Of a DNA stretch of 35,653 bases, positions 10,872 to 22,800 are shown in pieces; the first letter of the stretch is position 1, and every line of letters begins with the position of its first letter. The translations under genes were made by a program, and so were the position numbers. Below the pieces are notes generated by a model, which was not told the origin of the DNA, made no database searches, and saw only the letters and a list, made by a program, of their open reading frames with translations. Source of the DNA: Apostichopus californicus (taxonomy: Eukaryota > Echinodermata > Holothuroidea > Aspidochirotida > Stichopodidae); contig JAIPMN010037078.1 in the NCBI GenBank assembly GCA_020650975.1, positions 1 to 35,653 of the forward strand. Direction: 5' to 3'.

Positions 10872-13800
10872 GTAAGTATACTGATCGAGCCTCTATTTAA
10901 GCTAAATGATCTAGATCGTAAGCGTTTCGACTGTTTTGCCTCGAGAGATCGACTCAAGTTTTAATTAACTACTGTACTGGAAGTTCAGTAAAGCAGATCT
11001 CTCCAGTGTTGGCTCTTGACTTTCAAGTACCATGTACTACGTTGGTACTCGTGCTAGGCTCAACCTAAAACAGCTTATCGCATCGATTTTTCATGAAATC
11101 CTTCAATATTTAGCCACAAGTTATGTCAAGTTGTTTTTCATTTTACTAAGATGACAAAGAAGTATAAGGGTTTGGTTGTAATAAAGTTCATCTCTGCTGG
11201 TAATTTGCCTTGATGCATATTGTCATGTAGCAATGATGAACATTTGTAACATCAGTATAGAAGAAAACACACACCTACAGTAAGAGTGATCATCCAAGAG
11301 TGAAGAGGGACACTGCAAAAATAAAAAAAAAATAGTAAAAATGGATGAATTTGTGAGCTTAATTTGTTAGGAAAATGGCGCATGGTATTAGAAGGAGCAT
11401 ATTAGCAACTTGGTTTAATCTGAATAATAAATAGACGAGAAGATAAGTTAATACAACTAGAGACTACAGTATGGATGGAAGTTTTTTACGTTTCCCTTTA
11501 ATAAGCATTGCAGCCAGTATAGCGAAACTTGAATCAGCAATTGATATATTCAACAGTTCACTGTCATTGAACACTGGCCTATTGAGCTATGGTAGAATAA
11601 TATTACCCTCGCAGTCTCGGGAATCATCATTCACTGTCGGACGAGAAACAAAACGCTGAATGCGATGGCCTACGGCAATCTAGTTGAAAGTGCATCGCCG
11701 TTCTGCCACAAAATAAAATTAATGACTTTCGTCACGGTCAAGCAGCATGTAACGTACCTCTCTCTCGAGGGAGAAGAACCGATCTCGGCGACGGTGAAGA
11801 ACCGTTCTAAGTCTCTTTGCCGAGGCGCCCGGCAATCACAAATTATGCGACCGGCCGGCAAGGGACAGATGTACATCTAATTATTGGTGCAAGCAAAGAC
11901 ATCACTCAGAGCTCAGGGCTGTCAACAAGTTTGAAATTACATGGTTGGTTAGATGAGAAACTCTGTCACAAAGTAGTTCTGCATGGACAGAATCTGTGAA
12001 TAAAGCTTAACAAGGGTTCTATTATTTCTTTAAGCAAAATTAACAGGACAATGAAAACACGGTTGAAATCTACTTGTGCTCAAATCAATCAATTTCTGGA
12101 AAATAGGGAATAAGGGAAGTTACGGGGTCGAGGCCAACAAAGTTTTTTTTTTCTGTAGGTCTCTATGAGCCTTAGATATTGAGATCAACTCTGAAAGTTA
12201 TGATTTATTGGTAAATAAGTCTAACCTGGGATGTTCTGTGTGTTTCAGTGATTGGTAGAGGTTGTTGAAATGATTGACCATAAAATTGTGCCTCTACAGT
12301 AGTTGGCAGTATAATGCTAGAGTACCTGAAACATGAATCAATTGGCTATGAAGCTATACAGCTGCACTTAGTTCTGTGCATAGGTCTTAGGCTGTTCAAA
12401 CATGCCATGCATAGATGTTTCTTATTTAAAGAATTGGTCAACAAGGTTAATAAATCTCCTTTTAATTTCTTTCTCTTTCAGTACATTTGTGTGCCCGACA
12501 GAAATCATAGCATTCAGCAACAGTGTACAAGAATTCAAAGATATAAACTGCGAAGTTATCGCAGCATCCTGCGATTCAGAATTTAGCCATTTAGCATGGT
12601 AAGTGTGACAGCCAATTAAAAGCTTGATCTGGCCATTTGCACATGCCAGGACTTAGCAAATTAGTGAATAGACCGGTGAAGAAATTTGTTGGTCTAGCTG
12701 CCATTAAACGGTCGGGGTTAATCTGAAAAACGAAATAGTAATAAGTGCAACAGCATTACCAGGGCGACATAGTGCTTCAAATTGTTAAATACAGTAGTTA
12801 TTCTTGGAAGTAATTGTTTCAGAGCTAATGGTGGATTTAATATGAAAGATGTTGAACTGTTTGTAGATTGGACTAGTATCTGATCTCTGCGAATACAGTC
12901 GGTTATTTTTTATAGAAGAATTGCTTTAAATCACATAGAGTAAAATGCATGAGGTGAGCTTGCTAAATTAATAATAGCAATGGTCTACTTGTTGGCCCAG
13001 AAGTCCATTAAATGTTTTTTTTTCATTCATGCATCATTGCTATTTTGCATTTTTACGTGGGTGGATCCTTCACGATATTAAAAGCTAGAAGGAAAGTTAG
13101 GTAATCCATTTCTTTTACAATTAAAGTTGTGTAGGATGTTTAATGGTTATATACTCCATTTAAGCTAGGTCGACTCAACGTTTCTGAAGTGATAGGAGAC
13201 ACAGCTGTATTATCTGAGTTCTTTTCAATGCTTACACGATGAATGTTCACATTCCAAACACAGTATGATCATTAGAGGACTTTTAGGCCCACGACCCAGG
13301 ATCCTCCATGAGTACTGAGCCACCACCCCACCTCTCCCCACCCCACCTCTCCTCTCCCCACCTCTCCCCACCCCACCTCTCCCCACCCCACCTCTCCCCA
13401 CCCCACCCCTCAGAATGAATGCTCAGAATGCATGAAAGCTAGATTGCACCATGGATTTGATGTACAGAAAAACTTACAAAATTAATCTTGGTTTGCAGGC
13501 TCCAAAAAGTATGAATTTCTTTAAATTTCCTGAGACCCACCGAAATTTCTCTGTGTCCCATATAGTTTGCTGACCATCATGGTATGACATATGAGAATAC
13601 CTTCCCCTGCCTGCAACTGTGTGTCATGTACAAGACTGACATTTTGTATTGAATGTACAGTAACAGGAAGGATTCAATGACAAATTGTTCCAAAATATCT
13701 CATGTGATTTCTTATTACACATCAATTAAACTGATGCACCAAGACCTCAAGTAGAGCTCAAGACAAGTAATAATGTGGCAAGTTGCATTGCCTCAAGAGT

Positions 13801-16800
13801 GTACGGTATTGTATGATACTACATGTGATGCAGTATTTCTCGGGTTAGGGTTAACCATAGGGGTTAACCCTAACCATAGGGTTTCCCCGGTCCACAAGAT
13901 ACGTCATTCATTGGGCTGTATCATGCATGATGACATTGCTGGACATATTCAACTGTGTACAAATCAGTTCTCTTGACAAATACTGTCACATGAGGATTGG
14001 CTGACTGATGACTTTGCATCATGAATATTCATTAATATTGGTGTATCATTTGTGAAAGTTTATTTGAGACCTGGCAAATCATTTCTCTATAGCAAAAATC
14101 TATGGTCAAAATCTGTGGTGAAATGGTTAAGTTTGTTGTCCAAATGCAAATACAGTATGTACATAGATGTTTTTACACACTGAAGCATTCTGTTTGCACT
14201 ATTTTATTCAAAATAAAAATTTATTAAAACTGATGAAAAATTCTATTCTATACATATTTATATTAGTGAATGAATAATTGAAAAGTGACTGGAAAATTTT
14301 AGACTGATAGGAATTGAATGGAACTTGGTGGAGTGTGATCCCTGATTACAGCAAAGAATTGGCTATAAAGGGAATCACCATCAACTAAAGGCTTGATAGT
14401 TCAGTTGGTGTAGAGAGCCCTGGGCTTGTGACCCAGAGGCTACTGGTTCAAATCTTGTCCTAGCCATAATATTTCTCTGCTCTTTTCCACATATATTTAT
14501 GAGACGAGTAGAACATCAACACCTAAACCTTAAAGTCAGAATGGTCTTGCTGCTTAATATGCAGGTCTACATTATATGTGAACTTTTGCTAACCACTTAA
14601 AGGCAACATTTGATCAAATTGTCTGAAAGATCGTATATATAGTGTTATACACTCTTTTAAATGTTTCTGGTCGGCTCTGCGGTTAATGCAACCTGTAGGA
14701 GGTGTGACATCATATTTCAGGGAAACCATTCCTGTTAAGGAAACAGGCAGTTAATGGAAGTTCCTGTTACTGCTAGTTTTATATAATTGATGTCATAGAG
14801 CGTAGCATGATATGTCATTAAGGTACATTAATATCCTCAAAGAAGATATCAAAATAATCGATTGCGAAAGTTTAAAGGCATTGAAGACTCGCCCCAAACC
14901 ACGTGCGGCCATCTGAAAAAGTTAACTTTCGTTGCTTGCAAGTGAAGTTTTGCTCTTGTCGCTACAAAATGCAGACAGTAATGAAAGGTGATACCTCGTT
15001 ATTTTTAGCTGGACTTGAGATGCCCATCGCTGTATCATGTGTACACTGTGCTGTGGGTATTGACCCCAGCTGTATGTACTGACTGTGCACTAGTATTTAA
15101 TTACCGACGGTAGTAAGCTTTGTGTTTTCTGGGATCGATGGTGGTGTTTAACACTTCTGTTACACCTTATTCGAAACTAGGTCAGATTACCGGCATTAGA
15201 CGTTTCTTTTTGCGCGAGTTTTCACACCCTTTAATTTTAATTTTGTATCTTTTTGGGGGGGTTTGTAATCTATATTTGTTTTGATGGTATCAATATGGTT
15301 ATCTCCCTCTTTCATACCCCTTCCTCTTTGCACTCCATATCCCTCCCTTATCTTTATCTCATTGGGGTCGATATTTTGTTTATATTGGTGCATGGGGGGC
15401 ATTCCCAAGTCATTCCAGAATGTAGATATTTTGTCAATATAGATCCTAACTATACAAGGCTAATAACATATTGGTTACACATCTTTATATGTAGCATGCA
15501 TGTGTCAGCATAACTCATTAAAGAAGAAATGTGCTCAATGTACAGTGGTCAGACAGGAAATAGTTTTGTTTTATCAACCTTAGGAAAAGTCCCCAAATCA
15601 GGAAACATGAATCCTGTCTTCTTGAAATTAGTCATTGGAAATGCAATTCTTCCAGGTACAGCTATTGTAATTTGTAGTATATGGATATAATAGACATTGG
15701 AGTGTGAATACCAAGAGGATATCCAAGGTGTTGGGGGGGGGGTGGGGGTGAGGGTAACCAGGGGGATTAACTCTCTTAAATTTAAACTCTCTTGAAATTA
15801 GTCATTGGAAATGTAATTCTTCCAGGTACAGCTATTGTAATTTGTAGTATATGGATATAATAGACACTGGAGTGTGAATACCAAGAGGATATCCGAAGGT
15901 GTTTGGGGGTGGGGGGATGGGGGTGAGGGTAACCGGGGGATTAACTCTCTGGAAGGTCACCTGCTTTTCATGGAAAGAATTAAGAGGCATGCATTGAGCA
16001 CTGTATACAAATTACTTGTACCGGTGCCTTCCAATCATAAGGTCCCCAGTTCGAGTCACTCCAAGATTAATGTATGTCGTCCAGTTACAGAAGTGTTGAC
16101 AATTGACAATTCATAATCATTGACGTTAAACATGAATCTAAGAGACTTTGGTCAGCTTGCGGCTTCGATAAACCAATGATGGCTTCTTCGCGAGTTCCTG
16201 CTTGCAGGAGGATCTAAAATACATACATACATAACTACATACATGAACATACAGTACTTACTATTCCTGGTTATTCCTTGCCATTACTATGTTTAGTAAC
16301 AATGTCAAATTTAGTCCTTTTATATGCTCTGCATAAAATAGGTAGGAAAATGTATGTGTCTCCTATTTTGTAGAAGTGTTAGGATAAGTGTACCGATGGT
16401 AAATTGAAAAGAACTATATACTGTTACCAATATATTAATGACTGTGTTGTTCATGTCTTTTAATTCCCACCAGGACCAACACACCAAAGAAAGAAGGAGG
16501 CCTAGGTCCCATGAACATACCACTACTTGCAGACAAAACACATGCTGTCGCCAGAGATTACGGTGTGCTGTTAGAAGATGAAGGCGTTCCACTAAGGTTA
16601 ACCAGTCATTTCAACTTTTTTCTTTTCACCTTCATGCTTTTGCATCATATTTTCAGTTGATCTTCCTGGGGAGGGGTGGGGTGGAGGGAAGGCGGCTATT
16701 GTGGACATTCTTTTAATATAAAATTCTGTTATGGTAGAGCGGCATTTTAAATTGGTGAAGATTCTTACATTTTTGACACTGTTCGATCTTCAAATCTGGG

Positions 16801-19800
16801 TGACACTGCATTTCAATAGCATATTACCTCCCATTGTTCATTTGAAAAGACAAACATTTGTATGTTGTATGTATAAGTTTTGTTTTCAATTCCAGTATTA
16901 AAACAGTGTAAAAATACCGTAGAATGTAACGTCATTCTTTACCTGTTTATTGATCAATATTTGATGAAAAGGTTAAGAGGGGCTTCTTAGTTTGATCTCT
17001 CCTAATCTTTATCGGTTGGTTCGGTAAATTTTCTGGAAAATTTGTGACAAATGCATGGGGCTCCTTTAAAGTTGGAATGGGGTTATCACAAAATTGACAC
17101 ATTCGTGAAGTTATTCATCCTTCTAGTGGTGGCGGTAAATGATTAAAAATTTGACTTTCCAAGCCAAACTATGCACAAAAAGCGATCAGAAAAAACTCAA
17201 AATTGCAAGTAAGGCAAATCACAATTCGTGAAAGACAAAAAGGCAGAAGAGGATTGGATTAGGAATTATAGCCTCATCCTAGATTTGCTCAAAAGAGAGC
17301 TTTTTCTCCTCCACATATTAGTGTTGGGTAAAGCCGCATCAACAAATTTTACCAAAAAGTGTAGCTAGCTCACCGCACTTGCCCTGACCATATATGTAGA
17401 ACTCAAATCAAAAGTGTAACAATGCATGATTATTAATATGAAAAGAGTAATCCGCATACTCTTCTGAAAAAAAACAGTATCAGTTACCGTGTAGTCATAA
17501 TATTAATACCATGTATGTAGGCCAAGGGAAGTCAGTGCGACTAATGAAGATAGCAGAAATGACAATTTGAATGTTTCCACAAATCACACCGACAGAGAAG
17601 CATACTTAGCGGTGATAGCATCAGGCTGGGCTGTTTGCCAATAACAAATTTTGAAGAATCTTTTTTAACAAATATTCCAGATTGTTCAGTGGAGTCATTA
17701 TGGTTAATGCTGCCCGTAGAACACATGAATAGCACATTTTAAAGGATGAACTTAGGAACAAATATTCCAGATTGTTCAGTGGAGCGATGGTGGTTAATTC
17801 TGCCCATAGATATACACATTAATGGTACATTTAAGGATGAACTTAGTAACACATATTCTAGATTGTTCAGTTTGCCCATACATACACATTATAGGAACAA
17901 ATATTCTAGATTGTTCAGTGGAGTCATTGTGTTTAATGCTGCCCATAGAACATATTAATAGTACATTTTAAAGGATGAACTTAGGAACATATATATTCCA
18001 GATTGTTCAGTGGAGTCATTACGGTTATTAATTCTGCCAATAGATACACATTAATAGTACATTTTATAGGATGAACTTAGTAACAAATATTCTAGATTGT
18101 TCAGTTTGACCATAGATACACATTAATAGTACATTTTATAGGATGAACTTAGTAACAAATATTCTAGATTGTTCAGTTTGACCATAGATACTCATTAATA
18201 GTACATTTTAAAGGATGAACTTAGGAACATATATTCCAGATTGTTCAGTGGAGTCATTGTGGTTATTAATTCTGCCCATAGATACACATTAATAGTACAT
18301 TTTATAGGATGAACTTAGTAACAAATATTCTAGATTGTTCAGTTGGCCCTTAGATACACATTAATAATACATTTTAAGGAAGAACTTAGGAGCATATTCC
18401 AGATTGTTCAGTGGAGTCATTACGGTTAATGCTGCACATATATATGTGCATCAATAGTATGTTTTAAAGGAGGATCAATACCGGAGCTTAGGCAGAAGTT
18501 TGGTTTGGAAATATCATAGTGCAAGAAGCATATGAGTGCTAGAAATGTTTCTAGAGCTATAGATATTCAGGCTAACATATATATATACTAAATAGCTAGA
18601 ATGCTTCTTGAAGGTAAATTGATGATAACTAATGGGCTCCTCAGTACAGGCCAGAATGCACTAACAACTCAACCAAAACATGTTCTGTTAACCTCATATA
18701 AACCCAAGCAGCCTTGGACAACATTAAATTCCATTCATTTACTGTATGACAAATATCTATTAAAAGCTTTTGGAACGCATTATTAGAGGCTACAAAAGTA
18801 GAGTGACTGACCTAATGGGTGAGTGTGGTAGAATAAACAGTCCAGTCACTTTCATTGATGGGCCTCAGATGTTAAAAAATAAATGAATAAATTAGACGAA
18901 GACTAGAAGTGTAACGCGGGACTGTTCGCAGTGATATTTAAAAGTCTGCCACATTACAGTTATCAAAGTTTATTTTGCTGTTGAAGTCATCTATTATAAA
19001 TATTAATTTTGTTTTCGTTCTCAGGGGTCTCTTCATTATCGATGATAAGGGTATCTTGCGACAGATGACCATCAATGACTTGGCTGTAGGAAGATCGGTT
19101 GAAGAAACTTTACGACTTGTTCAGGCTTTCCAATTCACAGACAAAAATGGAGAAGGTGAGATCCATCTGCTAGAGCTACTGTATGTGTGTTGGTTGTTTG
19201 TGTCCCTCCCCCCTCCACCTCCCCCTCCTTATCAATGGTCTATTGTTCGCATTCATTGTGCCTTGGTTTATTGCCGTACAATTGGTCTCGATATCATTTC
19301 CCCTACCAAAGTACTGACATCCCATGATTGTGTAGCCTAATACCATACTGAAGTCAATGGAAAAAATCTAGCCTAACTATAGTGCACATGCTTCGTGAAT
19401 GTAAAAGTGCCATTCGCGGTAAATGATGAGCATTCCCAAATCCCAACCTACTCACAAGGGTAACGTCAATGACTTCTTTCTCACACTACAAGGTGTGTGT
19501 CACACGGCCCGGCACGGGAAGATCGCTGTTGTTGTGAATTTTATTATCAGCATCACAGGAAATGTTTTGAACCATTTATTGTAGTCCACATTTATTTCAA
19601 TTTTTTTTCTTGTATGTAACATTCGTAAACGCAGACTGTGTAAGTGTCTTCTTTTGTTTGAGTTTGACTTCAGTTCGAACGACTTCTTTTCTGCTATCAC
19701 ACATATTCTATACAACTTCTCTGTGCAAAGTTTTAAGAATCGCCGTTCTCGAAGAAAGCCCGCGCAGAGCAAACCGTGCTACATATAACTATAGGGGTTA

Positions 19801-22800
19801 TAAGGACGCAACCAATTCATAGTGGGTGTTAGTGGGTCTTGAAAGAATGTTTTTTGTAACACAGGGCTTCGTCTTGTGGATTATGGCCATGTGCCTTACT
19901 GCTTTCGCTTCCGACAAAAAAACATACGAGCGACATCGCGTACATCGTCCTAAGTTGCGACAATCAAAACGCTGCATGCCAGCGTCAGGAGGGGCGAACG
20001 CCGATTCCATGGCCTCGATATAGGTTTTAAAGTGCCCTGATGTGACGAACTCTCAGATGGTGATGGTATCCCCCTGTGTTTCCGGATTTCGTTCAGGATG
20101 TGTGCAGCTTCATCGCTTGGTGGTTTGCCGAAACAATGTGTGTATGCCTCTCTGTCACACTTCATTATGGTGAATTCGCCGTTCCTTCGGTCACCGTGTT
20201 CCAGAGCGAACTTCAGCTCATCCAGGATTTGTTCATTGCTTTCAATCTTTGTATGCTGTTTCAAAAGTTCAGCCACTCCATGGCTATAATCAGAGTAGGG
20301 GAAATCTTCCTCACGACATAACTGTGAATAACTGTGCACCATGTGTCCAATAAACTTATGGCCATTCCAATAACCGTTCAGGATCCCCATGGCCAAATCT
20401 AGAACGTCCTGATCCTTGGCGGTCCTTTCCTGAGCGGATATCTTTGTTTGCTTGGAAGGGGGTAGTTCTCCATCCAAATGATCAGGCAAAATGACGCTCG
20501 TTAACTTCTTTGAAAGTGGTGCCCATAAATATTCAATAGGGTTGTATGCACTTTGACCCGGGGCGTGTGACGTGGAACAAAGTAAGTCCAAATTACAGTA
20601 TTTGAACAACCGTGCCAAGTAAAACAAAACATAGCAAGAACGTGGGTTCCAATCAGGACCCCCATCAACAATTAAGATGGTCACAGTCTTCCCTTCGCTG
20701 ACCTTCCGCATAAGCAATGGCACCAAGTCGTTCACATGAGTCTGGATTGTAAGTGGGTGGTACTTTTGAACTCTGTTCACAACAAATGACTCTCCACTTC
20801 TAGGGAAAAGATAGTGTTCGCGTCCCAACTTATCTTGGTGTGTTATGGCGCTTGCAGGGTCCTTCTCCAAAAACATGTCACCAACTGGCGAAATTTTATT
20901 TCCAGCTGCAGTTGGAAAATCGTGGTCCGGGAGGTTCGGGCTATCGTCCACTGGAAAAAACTTTTCATTTTGGTGATAACGACTCACGGCTAGAGTCCCT
21001 ACATTTACTTTGTTCATTGTGTCACATGAAAGTAGACAGCATGAATCAGCATACTTGCTAGCAAGTTCAACTATATACTTCACTCGTGCTGCATAATACT
21101 AGGCATCAGGTTCCTCCTTTCGACCATCATTCCTTTTCCTTGGTACCTTTGCATGAACCTTCCCTTGGTACCGTTCCAAAGCCTTGAATTTTTTGTTCAG
21201 GACGTGGTTCTATTAGTCTGTGGACTGTACTTTTATGGAGGCTTTCTAAGCCATCAATAGTTCCTGCAACGAACTGAGCTGTTTGCTGCAATGAAACACC
21301 ACAACTTTGGCCAATTTTGGAGCGGCGACGTTTGTCTGCTGCAAATCCGTTTTGTCGAATGAAGTTGTCTATTGTCGGAACCAACTGGGGAAATTTTAAT
21401 GCAAGAGGTTTTCTCCCGGCTCCGATTCGGGCTCGTTGTTTCGAGATTTCAATTTCTGCGGCGACGGTATGTTAACAACAGGCACTTTTACGGAAATTTC
21501 TGCTGTATCATCTTGCGCAATACTGAAAACATCTAGCGAAGTGTCAAATATAGAGTCGCATGAATTTTCATTGACGAAGAAATCCATTTCAAGGTGTTGA
21601 TACATAGGCTAGATGTAGAACTTACAAGTGAAGGCTTTAGATTGTTGGGTGATCATTGCAATTATCGCGGAAACAATAGTGTCGGTCCTGTTATTGTAGT
21701 ATCAAGCCCCTTTCATTGCGATTGCCTGCTTGAATTCGCGGTAGTTTATTTGATTTCATATTAACAAGGGTTTCGGACACATTAATTGAGCATACTGATT
21801 GGTGCGGTCAATTTATTTTTAAGTCGATCATAATGCAAGACTACACTAATCCTTAACGCGTTGTAAACTTGTGAGGCTTTTATCTATCATTGCTGGGATA
21901 TATTTCTAAATAGATAATCAATAATCGAGTACCGTGCTTTAAACCCACTGCTGAAATAGAAATTTCCTATCTACGTTAATACTACATTGGATTTCATCGT
22001 CAGACAAGTTGCTTCAAAATATTCCTCCGAACTCGTAGTATCCTAAACTGAGACAGGATTACCATGGCTAAAATTGGAGTCCGTTGGCTAGAACCAAAAG
22101 TTTACAAATAACAGCAGTGACAGATTCTCCTACCAATACGATGTATCAAACTCGCAAGGTTATCTCGGTTCTGTTGCACATAATATGCAATTGTAATACT
22201 TTTGCTAGTAAAGCAATTTGACTAATGCTCAATTGATTTGGTTTTCATTAATTAGGTTTTAAATGTTTTTAGTCTATTGAGGGAGAGGGATTGCGATATT
22301 TCATCAAAAATAAAGAACTCGGTTTGCTTTGGTAACGTTCAATTGCCAACAAACTTATAGCAGGCTTCTGTAATAATAATATTCACAATAAATCATAGAG
22401 TAGTTATTAATAACAAGAATGTTTTTATTGTTGTCATCAAATAACAAAACAGCGTAGCTTCATCCCAAACTTAATGATATTCCTGGAAGGTGGCAGTGAC
22501 AAACAACCTAATGAATGCTAATATTAAGACAAGAAAGTCATTTGGGGATTCGTTCCGTCTTATTAATGGCCTTTTTTTAATCCTTCCCAGCCTCATTAAA
22601 ACCCTTGGAGATAAAGTATAAAATCTATCAAAGGTCTCATATCCAATTATTGTGAAGGCTTAAGCAAAGACATCATTAGAAAGGAATTTAGGACAGTGAT
22701 ATTAAAGAATAGATGTCAAACAAACAAAGGACAAAAATATATAAAGGACGTCAAACAAACACTACATGATAGGGTGGAGGAGGTTTGAAGCCCTGGAGAG

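Larger units (their letters stand above)
12599..16473 (+). other. Peroxiredoxin intron (3.9 kb), repeat-rich
   Basis: Bounded by donor GTAAGT and acceptor CACCAG. Contains the C-rich minisatellite (13321), the telomere-motif hairpin (13843), the tRNA-like sequence (14390), the 170-bp duplication (15621) and a SINE-like tail (about 16000-16250). No exon is seen. Confidence 0.85.

Noticed and set aside
14870..15010. Block starting TTTAAAGGCATTGAAGACTC considered as a TTAA-targeting element
   Set aside because: No inverted partner or matching target site was found downstream.
18975..19340. Reading on past 19155 in the peroxiredoxin exon
   Set aside because: Homology stops at NGE exactly at a GTGAGA donor and resumes in phase at 23098.
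19360..21620. AATCTAGCCTA and TAGGCTAGAT as terminal inverted repeats of the transposase element
   Set aside because: Only about 9-10 bp match, and the right copy overlaps the proposed start codon, so it is probably chance.
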